DNA of 51,001 nt, taken from Thermoplasmata archaeon (lineage in GTDB: Archaea; Thermoplasmatota; Thermoplasmata; Methanomassiliicoccales; Methanomethylophilaceae). The notes beneath the pieces were generated by a model, which worked only from the letters and a program-made list of their open reading frames with translations, made no database searches and was not told the DNA's origin. Positions within the stretch are counted from its first letter, which is position 1. Each line of letters starts with the position of its first letter. Positions 32,752-41,776 of the stretch are shown piece by piece. The stretch is taken from the NCBI GenBank assembly GCA_015063285.1, contig SUST01000010.1, positions 1 through 51,001 of the forward strand, given 5' to 3'. The position numbers were made by a program, and so were the translations under genes.

Positions 32752-33969
32752 TCACTGAGAGAGGATCCTCTCAACATCCTCAACCGAGTTACCACACTTG
32801 ATCGGGGGTGCGCAGTTGTCGATGATTGCATTGGGATCCTTCAGACCGTTTCCGGTACAGATGCAGACCACACGCTCATCCTTGTCAGCCACTCCGAGGT
32901 TGATGAGCTTCCTGAGTCCTGCAACGGATGCAGCGGATGCGGGCTCGACGCAGACACCCTCTTTCCTTCCAAGGAGCTGCTGTGCCTCGATGATCTCCTG
33001 GTCAGTGACTGTGGTACAGTATCCTCCGGTGGAGTATATGGCCTTCAGTGCCTTCCTTCCGCTGACAGGGTTTCCGATCCTGATCGCAGTAGCGATGGTC
33101 TCGGGGTTGTGCTCGGGCTCAAAGTTCTCGTTCTTCGCTGCGAATGCTCTTGCGACGGGTGCGGCACCTTCAGCCTGGATACCGGTGAGCATCGGGATCT
33201 TGTCTATCCATCCGACCTCCTTCAGCTCCATGCATGCCTTGTATACGGCCCAGATGTTCGCCGCGTTTCCTACAGGCAGGATGATCCTATCTGGAATCTC
33301 GTAGTTCAACTGGTCCATGATCTCAAAGAGGACTGACTTCTGTCCCTCGGGACGGTAGGGGTTGATGGAGTTGAGAAGGTACAGTTTCCTCTCGTCCGCC
33401 ATCTTCCTTGCCAGTGCGAGTGCGTCATCGAAGTTTCCATCGATGGCCAGTACCTTTGCTCCGAAGAACAGTGCCTGAGCGAGCTTTCCCATAGCGACGT
33501 TTCCGTCAGGCAGGAACACAGCACACTTCATTCCGGCCTTGGCAGCGTATGCTGCGAGTGCCGCTGAGGTGTTTCCAGTGGATGCGCATCCGACTGTGGT
33601 AGCTCCGAGCTCCTTTGCGTGGGATACGCCGATGGTCATTCCCCTGTCCTTGAAGGATCCGGTGGGGTTGAGTCCCTCGAACTTGACGAATGTGTTCTTG
33701 CATCCGATCTCCTCGCCGAGTGCCTGAGTGGAGTACAGAGGTGTCCCTCCCTCCTGGATGGACACCTTGTGGGCGGGGTCCACGGGCATGAAGGGTGCGT
33801 ACCTCCAGACACCGATCTGTGTCTTGTGGAGGTCCTGGGGCTTCATTTCCTTGACTTTCTCGAGATCCATCTTGACGGTCAGGAGACCGCCACACTTGGG
33901 ACAGGTGTTGACGAAGGGGTCGTAGACCTCTGCTCCGCAATCCCAACAGATTACTTTGTGTTCTGCCAT
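32752..33969 (-). CDS. thrC: Threonine synthase
   Basis: PLP enzyme that converts O-phosphohomoserine to threonine. The 405-residue protein has an N-terminal zinc ribbon C-x2-C...C-x2-C (CWDCGAEVYDPFVNTCPKCG), the substrate-site IQEGGTPLYS, the PLP lysine in NPTGSFKDRGMTIGVSHAKE, STGNTSAALAAYAAKAGMKC, ILPVGNAANIWAVYKACMEL and CVEPASAASVAGLRKLINLG. ATG 33969 has GGAGG seven bases upstream, within the thrB end; a longer frame to 33996 is not needed. It lies one base after the thrB stop, so homoserine kinase and threonine synthase form the last two steps of threonine synthesis in one operon. It is convergent with hel308. Confidence 0.96.
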   Translation of the reverse strand: MAEHKVICWDCGAEVYDPFVNTCPKCGGLLTVKMDLEKVKEMKPQDLHKTQIGVWRYAPFMPVDPAHKVSIQEGGTPLYSTQALGEEIGCKNTFVKFEGLNPTGSFKDRGMTIGVSHAKELGATTVGCASTGNTSAALAAYAAKAGMKCAVFLPDGNVAMGKLAQALFFGAKVLAIDGNFDDALALARKMADERKLYLLNSINPYRPEGQKSVLFEIMDQLNYEIPDRIILPVGNAANIWAVYKACMELKEVGWIDKIPMLTGIQAEGAAPVARAFAAKNENFEPEHNPETIATAIRIGNPVSGRKALKAIYSTGGYCTTVTDQEIIEAQQLLGRKEGVCVEPASAASVAGLRKLINLGVADKDERVVCICTGNGLKDPNAIIDNCAPPIKCGNSVEDVERILSQ

Positions 33970-33970
33970 T

Positions 33971-34903
33971 TCAAATCCTCCTGCATCCGAGACCACAATT
34001 CGTGATCCAGGTTTCGCATTTCATTCCGTTGTCGGAATAGACCTTCGCGACGGCTTCAGCGATTGCCTTGCCGTCGGTCTTGTCCTTGTTGTAAAGTGAT
34101 AATATGCACGGTCCAGAGCCGCCGATGCAAGATGAGATCGCACCGTTGGCCATAGCTGCAGCCTCTGCTTTCTTGATATGAGGTACGAGTTTCTGCCTGG
34201 CGGGTTCGATTACCGCATCTGCGATGGATCTTCCGATCAGATCGATGTCGCCGGACATCATGCCGAAGACAAGCGATGATGAGTGTCCGATGTGGAATAC
34301 CATGTCCTTTATCGATACCTCTTTGGGAAGCACTGCTCTGGCCTCCTTTGTGGGGACCATCACATCAGGGAGTGCGGCAACGATTCCGAGATTCTCCGGA
34401 GGCTTGACCGACATAACATCCAAGGGTTCGTTGGACCTTATGATGGTGAATCCACCCAGGATGCAGGGAGCTACGTTGTCCGCATGGAAACCGCCTGAGG
34501 TAGAACCTTCCGCTTTTGCCGCTGCGATTATTACGTCCTTGATCGGACGCTTCTCGCCTGCAAGGACGTGAGCGAGGTATGCTCCTCCTCCGGCCGATGC
34601 CCCAGATGAACCCATTCCGCTGCATGGTCTGATGGCCTTGGTGATCTTCACCTCGATACCGAAGTCCTCCCCTGCGAGCTTTAGGTACTCTTTTGCTGCT
34701 ATAGTGACGGAATTCTTCTCAGGGTCTGTGGGGATCATCTCCGCTCCGGGACCTTTGACCTCTACGATCCTCATCCCGGACTCGATCCTTCTGCCTTCGA
34801 TGATCTCGCAGGGAGATTCCAATGCGATACCGAAGGTGTCGAAGCCAGCTCCGATGTTCGCTGAAGTGGCTGGTGCGGCAATTTTAACCCATTCGTCGCT
34901 CAT
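33971..34903 (-). CDS. thrB: Homoserine kinase
   Basis: GHMP-family kinase that phosphorylates homoserine. The 310-residue protein has WVKIAAPATSANIGAGFDTF at the N-terminus, the GHMP ATP loop PCSGMGSSGASAGGGAYLAH, STSGGFHADNVAPCILGGFT, VFHIGHSSSLVFGMMSGDID and CIGGSGPCILSLY. Size is as usual. On the minus strand a TATA-like TTTATTTATAAG lies about 35 bases before the start. It is the promoter-proximal gene of thrBC. Confidence 0.95.
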   Translation of the reverse strand: MSDEWVKIAAPATSANIGAGFDTFGIALESPCEIIEGRRIESGMRIVEVKGPGAEMIPTDPEKNSVTIAAKEYLKLAGEDFGIEVKITKAIRPCSGMGSSGASAGGGAYLAHVLAGEKRPIKDVIIAAAKAEGSTSGGFHADNVAPCILGGFTIIRSNEPLDVMSVKPPENLGIVAALPDVMVPTKEARAVLPKEVSIKDMVFHIGHSSSLVFGMMSGDIDLIGRSIADAVIEPARQKLVPHIKKAEAAAMANGAISSCIGGSGPCILSLYNKDKTDGKAIAEAVAKVYSDNGMKCETWITNCGLGCRRI

Positions 34904-35008
34904 AGCATCACGTATGTTCGCGTGATTCTTCTTCTTATAAATAAAGGGTGGCGAAGCATTCTAGACGAAATAGAAAGGGCAATAGAGCGTCGATACGGAA
35001 GGGAAGAC

Positions 35009-35038
35009 GGTTATATCCGACATGTGAATGAGGTGAAC
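35009..35038 (+). promoter_or_regulatory. Promoter and SD of cgi121
   Basis: GGTTATATCC (about 35009-35018) is TATA-like and GAGGTG (35030-35035) is a good SD three to four bases before ATG 35039. Both favour this start over the upstream open frame at 34922. Confidence 0.45.
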
Positions 35039-35497
35039 ATGGATTTCAAGGTAATCGGCATGCGCGGAGACGCCGGCTTCGACGACATAGTGAAGCACTT
35101 CACCTCCATGGGAGGGGATGTTGTCCTGCTAGATCCAGATATGGTGGCTGGGAAGGATCATCTTCTGTCAGCGGCCAGACACGCTGAGAGATCATTTTCG
35201 GAAGGAACGAATCGCTCCAAGACGCTCCTTACCGAGATCATTCTGTACGCCGCATGGGAAAGGCAGATTTCCAAAGCACTGTCAAAGATGAAACCGAAGG
35301 ATGGAAGAAACGAATACGTGGCCATCCTCCTGGACATCGACGATCCCAAACTGGATTCCATCAAAATGGTCCAGGATGATTCGCTCATCGAGGCCACGGA
35401 TACCAAGGCACAGAAGCTAGGCCTTGTCAAAGGACCTGTTTCCTATGAGGATCAGGCACTTGAGAATGTCGCCATGGTGGAACTTCTGAAAGTCTGA
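35039..35497 (+). CDS. cgi121: KEOPS complex subunit Cgi121
   Basis: Accessory subunit of the KEOPS complex that makes t6A37 in tRNAs; it binds the tRNA 3' end and the kinase Bud32. The 152-residue protein has MDFKVIGMRGDAGFDDIVKH, VVLLDPDMVAGKDHLLSAAR, HAERSFSEGTNRSKTLLTEI, ILYAAWERQISKALSKM and ends in VSYEDQALENVAMVELLKV. The E-x-LLYAaxxRQI-like segment is the family hallmark. Other KEOPS genes are not in the window. The TcdA-like gene at 5180-5890 would act on its product. Confidence 0.88.
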   Translation: MDFKVIGMRGDAGFDDIVKHFTSMGGDVVLLDPDMVAGKDHLLSAARHAERSFSEGTNRSKTLLTEIILYAAWERQISKALSKMKPKDGRNEYVAILLDIDDPKLDSIKMVQDDSLIEATDTKAQKLGLVKGPVSYEDQALENVAMVELLKV

Positions 35498-35540
35498 TCC
35501 AATGAATGGGCTGATGCCGTACTTAGGTGTAAAATAAGAT

Positions 35541-35558
35541 GGAGGGGTCTCCCCCTCC
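35541..35558. terminator. Bidirectional hairpin between cgi121 and the DUF35 gene
   Basis: GGAGGGG-TCTC-CCCTCC-type stem (35541-35558) lies between two convergent genes, ten bases before the DUF35 gene's stop. Confidence 0.55.
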
Positions 35559-35567
35559 TAAGGAATC

Positions 35568-35972
35568 TCACTCGTTCGGGACGAATTTGTATCCATAGCG
35601 GATGACACCTGACTCGCCGTCGGTGCTCAGCTTCCTGAGCACAGCGCGAACGGGCATTCCGATCTGGACCTTGTCGAATTCGACATCCACAAGCTGGGCG
35701 GTGATCATCACTCCGTCGTCGGTCTGCACCATTGCGACCGCATAGGGCTTCTGAAGGTTGTTGGACTCAGGAGCCTCGTGGACTATAGAGAATGAGAATA
35801 CCTTTCCGGTCCTGCAGATATCGTACTCTTCCATCTTGCCCATGCTGGCCCTGCGGCAGTTGGGACAGAAGCTGCGTGCGGGGAAGAAGATCTTTCCGCA
35901 GTTACCGCACTTCGTTCCCTTCAGGTTGTACCTTCCGGGGATCTCCCTCCACTCTCTTGCTACTCCGGCCAT
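35568..35972 (-). CDS. DUF35 (Zn-ribbon/OB-fold) partner of thiolase and HMG-CoA synthase
   Basis: A 134-residue scaffold protein. The N-terminal rubredoxin-like zinc ribbon is CGNCGKIFFPARSFCPNCRR; the OB fold follows (YDICRTGKVFSFSIVHEAPE, PYAVAMVQTDDGVMITAQLV, VQIGMPVRAVLRKL). In archaea such proteins bridge thiolase and HMG-CoA synthase so that acetoacetyl-CoA passes between them. The ATG overlaps the thiolase stop by one base (TGATG). It is the last gene of the four-gene operon. Confidence 0.92.
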   Translation of the reverse strand: MAGVAREWREIPGRYNLKGTKCGNCGKIFFPARSFCPNCRRASMGKMEEYDICRTGKVFSFSIVHEAPESNNLQKPYAVAMVQTDDGVMITAQLVDVEFDKVQIGMPVRAVLRKLSTDGESGVIRYGYKFVPNE

Positions 35973-37141
35973 CAGATCGCCTCCAGGATACTGACGGTAA
36001 CAGCAGAACCGGTTCCTCCGACGTTCTGTGCAAGACCGTACTTCGCGTCCTTGACCTGCCTGTTATCTGCGGTTCCCCTGAGCTGGTGGGCGATCTCTAC
36101 GATCTGCGCCACACCAGTGGCTCCGATGGGATGTCCGCGTGCCTTCAGTCCTCCGGAGGTGTTGATCGCGACCTTTCCGGAATCGAAGTGGCATTGGCCT
36201 TCGAGCATCGCCTTTCCGGCCTCTCCCTTCTTATAGAATCCAAGGTCCTGAAGGGCCATAATTCCTCCGACTGAATAGACATCGTGGACCTCTGCGACGT
36301 TGATGTCTGCAGCGGTGATGCCCGCCAGCTCGTAAGCCTTCTGAGATGCGGCCACGGTAGCACCATAGGATGTGATGTCAGGTCTCTGGAAGAGCGCCAG
36401 AGTATCGCTGGCCTGAGCGGATGCCGCGACTTTAACGTATTTATCGGTGTACTTCTTGGCATCCTCCAAGGGACAGAGAACGACGGATGCGGCTCCATCC
36501 GAGATAGGTGCGGTATCGAACATTCCCAAGGGTGTCGCTACAGGACCTGACCTCAGAACGGTCTCGATAGGGACCGCCTTCTTGAACTGTGCGTTGGGGT
36601 TGAATGCTCCGTGGAAGTGACTGTTCACAGCTACGGACGCGATTTCCTCGCGTGTCGCTGTGCCCTCATAGATCATCCTCTGGGCTATCATGGCGTGAAG
36701 GGATGCGAATGTCGCTCCCATCTCGGCCTCCCATTCGGAATCTGCGGTCGCGTCCATGACAGAATTGATGGATGCATCGTCGAGATCCGTCATCTTCTCC
36801 GCTCCTCCGACCATTACGATGTCGTGCATTCCGGATGCCACGGCCATGACTCCCTGCCTGAATGCGACTCCTCCGGAAGCTCCTCCGGCCTCCACCCTTG
36901 TTGCGGGTATATGCCTGGTTGCCATTCCGGTATAATCTGCAACCAGCGCATCTATGTGCTGCTGGTTGATGAAACGTCCTGCGGAGAGGTTTCCGATGAA
37001 CACACCATCGATCTCGCTTCCGGAGAGATTGGCGTCCTCGATTGCCTTCGCACCTGCCTCGATACCGAGCGCCCTGAAGGATTTGTTCCAAAGCTCACCG
37101 AACTTGGTGATTCCTACTCCAATGATTGCTACTTCCCTCAT
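35972..37141 (-). CDS. Acetyl-CoA acetyltransferase-like thiolase, nucleophilic Cys replaced by Gly
   Basis: Expected to condense two acetyl-CoA into acetoacetyl-CoA for the mevalonate pathway. The 389-residue protein begins MREVAIIGVGITKFGELWNK and has EIDGVFIGNLSAGRFINQQH, EVHDVYSVGGIMALQDLGFY, INTSGGLKARGHPIGATGVA and AQNVGGTGSAVTVSIL, as in archaeal SCP2-type thiolases. The motif that normally carries the nucleophile, VEAACASG, reads VEAGGASG here, so residue 87 is Gly (codon GGA, near 36883). Other catalytic positions (His in VHDV, His in GHPIG) remain. Either this clade uses another mechanism or the protein is structural. Start ATG 37141, four bases after the HMG-CoA synthase stop. Confidence 0.92.
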   Translation of the reverse strand: MREVAIIGVGITKFGELWNKSFRALGIEAGAKAIEDANLSGSEIDGVFIGNLSAGRFINQQHIDALVADYTGMATRHIPATRVEAGGASGGVAFRQGVMAVASGMHDIVMVGGAEKMTDLDDASINSVMDATADSEWEAEMGATFASLHAMIAQRMIYEGTATREEIASVAVNSHFHGAFNPNAQFKKAVPIETVLRSGPVATPLGMFDTAPISDGAASVVLCPLEDAKKYTDKYVKVAASAQASDTLALFQRPDITSYGATVAASQKAYELAGITAADINVAEVHDVYSVGGIMALQDLGFYKKGEAGKAMLEGQCHFDSGKVAINTSGGLKARGHPIGATGVAQIVEIAHQLRGTADNRQVKDAKYGLAQNVGGTGSAVTVSILEAI

Positions 37142-37145
37142 GATA

Positions 37146-38198
37146 TCACTCCGGCATGACGATCTTGCCCTTGAACTTGGCATACGTTCCGTAATCTAGG
37201 TAGATCGGGTCAGCAAGGATCTTCTCCAGAACCGGTGCCTTGTCCCTCTTGTAATTAGTTATCTCATCTGTGACTGTTATGTCGAACGAATCGCTTCCGG
37301 CTCCGGATCCGTAGGATGTTACGAAGATCCTGTCTCCGGGCTTGGCATGGTCCAACACATTGGCGAGTCCTAAGGGGACGGCTCCGCTGTATGTGTTTCC
37401 GATCTCAGGGGTGAGCAGTCCGTACTGGATCTGCTCGGGGGTGAATCCGAGCTGTGCTGCGACCCTCGTGGGGAACTTTCCGTTAGGCTGGTGGAAGACG
37501 GCGTATGTGTAATCCTCAGGTTTCGTTCCCATCGCTTCGAGCATCATCTTGGCTGCCGATGTGATGTGCCTGAAATACGCAGGCTCTCCCGTGAACCTTC
37601 CTCCGTGCTTGGGATAGGGCTGTCCCTCTCTCCTCCAGAAGTCAGGTGTATCCGTGGTGAAACTGAGTGTCTTGTTGATCTTAGCGATGATCTTCTCAGT
37701 TCCGATCAGGTATGCGGCACCTCCTGCCGAAGCAGAGTATTCGAGTGCATCTCCTGGGGCTCCCTGGGAGGTGTCGGCTCCGATTGCGACACCGTATCTG
37801 ATCATTCCCGATCCTACCAATCCCATGCAGACCTGGATGCCTGCTGTACCCGCCTTGCATGCGAATTCCATGTCAGCGGCGGTCATGTTGGGTGTCGCCT
37901 CTATTGCCTCTGCAACGATCGTGGATGTCGGTTTGACTGCGTAAGGATGCGATTCGGAACCGACATACATCGCTCCGATATCCCTTGGATCTACCTCGGG
38001 GACCCTCGCCATCATGTTCCTCGCCGCTTCCGTGGCGATGGTGACGACATCCTCATCTGGAGATGGTACGGACTTCTGATTGATCATCAGACCCTTTCCC
38101 ATCCCTTTTCCGTCCACTCCCCAGATCCTTCCGATCTCCTCGGGTTTGATTCTGTATCTGGGGACATATGCTCCATAACTCACAATTCCTACATCCAT
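37146..38198 (-). CDS. hmgs: Hydroxymethylglutaryl-CoA synthase, archaeal type
   Basis: Condenses acetyl-CoA with acetoacetyl-CoA to HMG-CoA, leading via mevalonate to archaeal lipids. The 350-residue protein has [20 protein letters not shown], the general base region [14 protein letters not shown] (E82), nucleophile C114 in [48 protein letters not shown] with the active-site His, and [19 protein letters not shown]. The active site looks intact, unlike the thiolase beside it. The stop of the HTH gene overlaps its ATG. Confidence 0.95.
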   Translation of the reverse strand: MDVGIVSYGAYVPRYRIKPEEIGRIWGVDGKGMGKGLMINQKSVPSPDEDVVTIATEAARNMMARVPEVDPRDIGAMYVGSESHPYAVKPTSTIVAEAIEATPNMTAADMEFACKAGTAGIQVCMGLVGSGMIRYGVAIGADTSQGAPGDALEYSASAGGAAYLIGTEKIIAKINKTLSFTTDTPDFWRREGQPYPKHGGRFTGEPAYFRHITSAAKMMLEAMGTKPEDYTYAVFHQPNGKFPTRVAAQLGFTPEQIQYGLLTPEIGNTYSGAVPLGLANVLDHAKPGDRIFVTSYGSGAGSDSFDITVTDEITNYKRDKAPVLEKILADPIYLDYGTYAKFKGKIVMPE

Positions 38199-38893
38199 CA
38201 GTTCTCAACCTCTTTGAGCGCTGTAAGTCTCTCTACTAAAGCGGGTACCTCCAGGTCCGTAGTGACCAGGGGGATCTTCTCCAAACGGGCCAGTTTGACC
38301 GCTAACGGGTCAACGGCATCTGGTTTAAGGTAAACGACCACCGCAGGAGTGAGCGGGTGGGCGCGGATAGCTATCATCGGTGAACGGCCGAAATGGACAT
38401 TCGTGAATATCAGTGCCCTTTCGATGTTCCATCCGTACATCTTCATATAATCTTCAGAACCCAAACTGAGAATGGCCTTCACCGAGTCCACTATTGTGTA
38501 TCCGTAGACTACCTTGGAAGGGACCTGATCCATATTCAGATCCTTGCCTCCGATGCTGGAGATGAAGGTCTTCATATCTACTCCGACCGGGAACTCATCG
38601 GATGCGAGGATGCAGTCCAGCTTGTATTCGGGTATGTACTTCGAAACAACCGGAGACCCTCTCTCCTCATCCAATTTGATGAACGATTCCACCATCTTCT
38701 TGATGACTGCGACACCGGGGGATTTCCTCCTTCCGGATTCATAGTCGCTCACAACGGAGTGAGAGATACCCATACTGTCCGCCAGCTGGTGCTGCGACAG
38801 ACCGAATTCCTCCCTCCATTTCCTGATGGTCTTCCCGGGGTCAGGAGACAGCGTGATCTCTCCCGCTATCTTCTGTTTGAATTCTTCAACCAT
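38198..38893 (-). CDS. HTH regulator of the mevalonate operon
   Basis: A 231-residue protein with an XRE-type HTH at about residues 22-75 ([40 protein letters not shown]). A larger C-terminal domain follows, seen in archaeal HTH proteins that accompany HMG-CoA synthase ([60 protein letters not shown]). The last part may bind a metabolite. ATG 38893 or 38899 lies about 25 bases from a TATA-like ATTATATATCG on the minus strand. As the first gene of the operon it probably autoregulates it. Confidence 0.82.
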   Translation of the reverse strand: MVEEFKQKIAGEITLSPDPGKTIRKWREEFGLSQHQLADSMGISHSVVSDYESGRRKSPGVAVIKKMVESFIKLDEERGSPVVSKYIPEYKLDCILASDEFPVGVDMKTFISSIGGKDLNMDQVPSKVVYGYTIVDSVKAILSLGSEDYMKMYGWNIERALIFTNVHFGRSPMIAIRAHPLTPAVVVYLKPDAVDPLAVKLARLEKIPLVTTDLEVPALVERLTALKEVEN

Positions 38894-38899
38894 GAGCAT

Positions 38900-39014
38900 A
38901 GGTAGCCAGGGTCGATATATAATGATGACGTATATTCGATTCGTCAATCGACGATACACACCCCTCGTTCCCTTTATTTATAATAGAATTATAGGGAGCG
39001 CAAGAGGTAAAGGC
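38900..39014. promoter_or_regulatory. Divergent promoters of the mevalonate operon and aconitase
   Basis: ATTATATATCG (minus strand, about 38913-38923) serves the HTH gene and CTTTATTTATAATAG (plus strand, about 38971-38985) serves aconitase. GAGGT (39005-39008 region) lies before the aconitase ATG. Confidence 0.5.
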
Positions 39015-41651
39015 ATGACCGAAATCGGAGAATGCAGGAAGACGATCAAGACCGAGGAAGGCGAACTCGGGATCTACAGTCTCAGGGAATTAGAGGCCAA
39101 AGGCATCATCAAGGACCTTTCCAAGATGCCGTATTCAATCAAGGTAATCGTGGAATCGATGCTCAGGCAGAGGGATGGTGACGTCATCACCGATGAAGAT
39201 GTTCTCACCGCCGCTTCATGGAATCCGGAGAAGAATACCGACAGGGATATCCCTTGGATTCCCGCTAGGGTACTCTTGCAGGACCTCACCGGAGGAGCTG
39301 CCATTACGGATCTGGCCTCAATGAGGAATGCCGTTGAGAGCATGGGCAAAGACCCTGAACTCATCAACCCCATGATCCCTGTGGACCTTGTCATCGACCA
39401 TTCGGTCAACACAGACTACGCAGGAAGGGACGACGCTCAGGAGCTCAACGAACAGCTGGACTTCCAGAGGAACAAGGAGAGATACGCACTCTTCAAGTGG
39501 GCCCAGAAATCCCTGAAGAACTTCCGCGCGGTACCGCCCGGAAACGGAATCTGCCATCAGGTCAACCTAGAATACCTCTCACCGCTCGTCCATGTCAAAG
39601 AGAAGGACGGCGCAAAGATCGCATATCCTGATTCATGCTTCGGAACGGACTCCCACACAACACAGATCGACGGTCTCGGAGTTGTCGGATGGGGAGTCGG
39701 CGGAATCGAGGCGGAAGCAGTCATGGTCGGCCAGCCCAGCTACATGAAGCTGCCCGATGTCATCGGATTCAAGCTCACTGGCAAGCTCGGCCCCGGGATC
39801 ACCGCCACGGACCTTGTCCTCACTGTGGTCCAGATGCTCAGGAAGAAGGGCGTTGTCGGCAAGTTCGTGGAATTCTACGGGCCCGGTTACAAGAATCTAT
39901 GCCTCGCCGACAGGGCTACCATCGCAAACATGGGTCCCGAGTACGGGGCTACCATGGGATTCTTCCCCGTGGATGAGAAGACGATCGATTACCTCAGGCT
40001 CAGCGGAAGGGATGAGAAGCACATCGATACGATAGAGAAGTACATGAAAGAGCAGACGATGTGGTACGACGGAGAACCCGAGTACACCGATACCATCGAG
40101 CTCGACCTCTCCACCGTTCAGCCATGCCTTGCGGGACACAAGAGGCCCCAGGACAGGATCCTGCTCTCCGAGATGAAGGAGAAATTCGCAGAGACGCTAA
40201 AAGCGTTGGGTGTGGAGGAACAGAGGAAGCCCTTCTCCGACCAGCTCGGCGACGGTTCACTCGTCATCGCCTCCATCACATCATGTACGAACACCGCCAA
40301 CCCCTCGGTCATGATCGCAGCTGGATTGGTGGCAAAGAAGGCAGCTGAGCTCGGACTGAAACCGAAGGAGTACGTCAAGACCTCCCTCGCACCCGGATCC
40401 AGGGTGGTCACCGAGTATCTGAAGAACTCGGGACTGCTCCCCTACATGGAGAAACTGGGCTTCCAGGTCTGCGGATACGGATGCATGACCTGCATCGGGA
40501 ACAGCGGACCTCTCTCCGAGAAGGTGAGCAACTCGATCAGAGCTAACGACCTTGCAGTCGCCGCCATCGCTTCGAGCAACAGGAACTTCGAAGGACGTAT
40601 CCACCCCTTGGTCAAGGCGAACTATCTCGCATCACCTCCGTTGGTAGTCGCATTCGCCATCGCCGGAAGGGTCGACATAGACATGGACAGAGAGCCTCTG
40701 GCCGTCGTCAACGGCAAGGAGGTGTTCCTCAAGGACATCTGGCCTTCCGACGAGGAGATCCAGGAGATCACGGACAAGTACGTCACAAGGGAGACCTACA
40801 TTGCGAAATACAACGACATCTTCAAGGGATCCGCCAGATGGGATGCGGTCCAGTGCAGCGACTCCCCTCTGTTCAACTGGGACGAGGGGTCCACATACAT
40901 CAGGAACCCCCCGTTCTTCGACGAGATATTCGAGGAACCGGAGATCAAGAGCATCAAGAGGGCCAGGGTTTTGGCCAAACTAGGCGACTCCATCACGACC
41001 GACCACATCTCTCCCGCCGGAGCATTCTCCGCGGATTCGGACGCCGGAAGATACCTGCTGTCCAAAGGCGTGAAGAAGGAGGATTTCAACTCCTACGGAT
41101 CGAGAAGGGCCAACCATGAGGTCATGGTCAGGGGCACCTTTGCCAACATCAGGCTCAGGAACCAGCTGGTCCCCGGCAGCGAAGGGAGCCAATCCAAGTA
41201 CATGCCCGACGGATCGGTGGGCACTATCTTCGAGACCTCTCAGAAGTACGAAGAGGACATGACCCCCCTGATCGTCCTGGCCGGAAAAGAGTACGGAACC
41301 GGAAGCTCGAGGGATTGGGCGGCAAAGGGGCCGTTCCTCCTTGGAATCAGAGCAGTCATCGCAGAATCCTTCGAGAGGATCCACAGATCGAACCTTGTAG
41401 GAATGGGAATCGTTCCCCTCCAGTTCCTCCCGGGACAGAACTGCGAGACTCTCCAGCTCGACGGAACAGAGACATTCGATATCGACCTGTCAGATCTCGA
41501 GCCTAAGGGCGAGATATACGTCACGGCCTACAAGGACGGCAAGAAACTCGAGTTCAAGACCATCTGCAGAGTGGACGTACCCGCAGAAGTCGAATACATT
41601 GCCAACGGCGGCATCCTTCAGTATGTGCTGAGAAGGATGGCAAACGAGTGA
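39015..41651 (+). CDS. acn: Aconitate hydratase (AcnA/IRP type)
   Basis: Isomerises citrate and isocitrate, feeding 2-oxoglutarate and glutamate synthesis. The 878-residue protein has the four-domain AcnA layout: QDLTGGAAITDLASMRNAVE, VIDHSVNTDYAG, YPDSCFGTDSHTTQIDGLGV, GWGVGGIEAEAVMVGQ, the cluster ligands in SITSCTNTANPSVM and CGYGCMTCIGNSGPL, IASSNRNFEGRIHP, GDSITTDHISPAGAF, YGSRRANHEVMVRGTFANIR and GTGSSRDWAAKGPFLLG. All three cluster cysteines are present. ATG 39015 follows GAGGTAAAGGC; the frame is open to 38826 across the divergent promoter, which is not coding. Citrate synthase is not in the window. Confidence 0.96.
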   Translation: MTEIGECRKTIKTEEGELGIYSLRELEAKGIIKDLSKMPYSIKVIVESMLRQRDGDVITDEDVLTAASWNPEKNTDRDIPWIPARVLLQDLTGGAAITDLASMRNAVESMGKDPELINPMIPVDLVIDHSVNTDYAGRDDAQELNEQLDFQRNKERYALFKWAQKSLKNFRAVPPGNGICHQVNLEYLSPLVHVKEKDGAKIAYPDSCFGTDSHTTQIDGLGVVGWGVGGIEAEAVMVGQPSYMKLPDVIGFKLTGKLGPGITATDLVLTVVQMLRKKGVVGKFVEFYGPGYKNLCLADRATIANMGPEYGATMGFFPVDEKTIDYLRLSGRDEKHIDTIEKYMKEQTMWYDGEPEYTDTIELDLSTVQPCLAGHKRPQDRILLSEMKEKFAETLKALGVEEQRKPFSDQLGDGSLVIASITSCTNTANPSVMIAAGLVAKKAAELGLKPKEYVKTSLAPGSRVVTEYLKNSGLLPYMEKLGFQVCGYGCMTCIGNSGPLSEKVSNSIRANDLAVAAIASSNRNFEGRIHPLVKANYLASPPLVVAFAIAGRVDIDMDREPLAVVNGKEVFLKDIWPSDEEIQEITDKYVTRETYIAKYNDIFKGSARWDAVQCSDSPLFNWDEGSTYIRNPPFFDEIFEEPEIKSIKRARVLAKLGDSITTDHISPAGAFSADSDAGRYLLSKGVKKEDFNSYGSRRANHEVMVRGTFANIRLRNQLVPGSEGSQSKYMPDGSVGTIFETSQKYEEDMTPLIVLAGKEYGTGSSRDWAAKGPFLLGIRAVIAESFERIHRSNLVGMGIVPLQFLPGQNCETLQLDGTETFDIDLSDLEPKGEIYVTAYKDGKKLEFKTICRVDVPAEVEYIANGGILQYVLRRMANE

Positions 41652-41663
41652 TCATAATATGGT

Positions 41664-41707
41664 CGCCCATTTGGGCGGCCTCACTCCCTTTACAAACGGA
41701 TTTGTAA
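41664..41707 (+). terminator. Two hairpins after aconitase
   Basis: CGCCCA-TT-TGGGCG (41664-41677) and TTACAAA-CGGA-TTTGTAA (41690-41707) lie in the gap between the convergent acn and ABC-F genes; T-rich DNA follows. They may terminate either or both transcripts. Confidence 0.5.
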
Positions 41708-41776
41708 TTGAGGTCATTCATCCCAAGATGACAATCTTTTCAAGAAATTTTGTGAAAACTATCAGACGATTGTACC

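Noticed and set aside
38826-39014. N-terminal extension of aconitase
   Set aside because: It would run through the divergent promoter and the HTH gene start.
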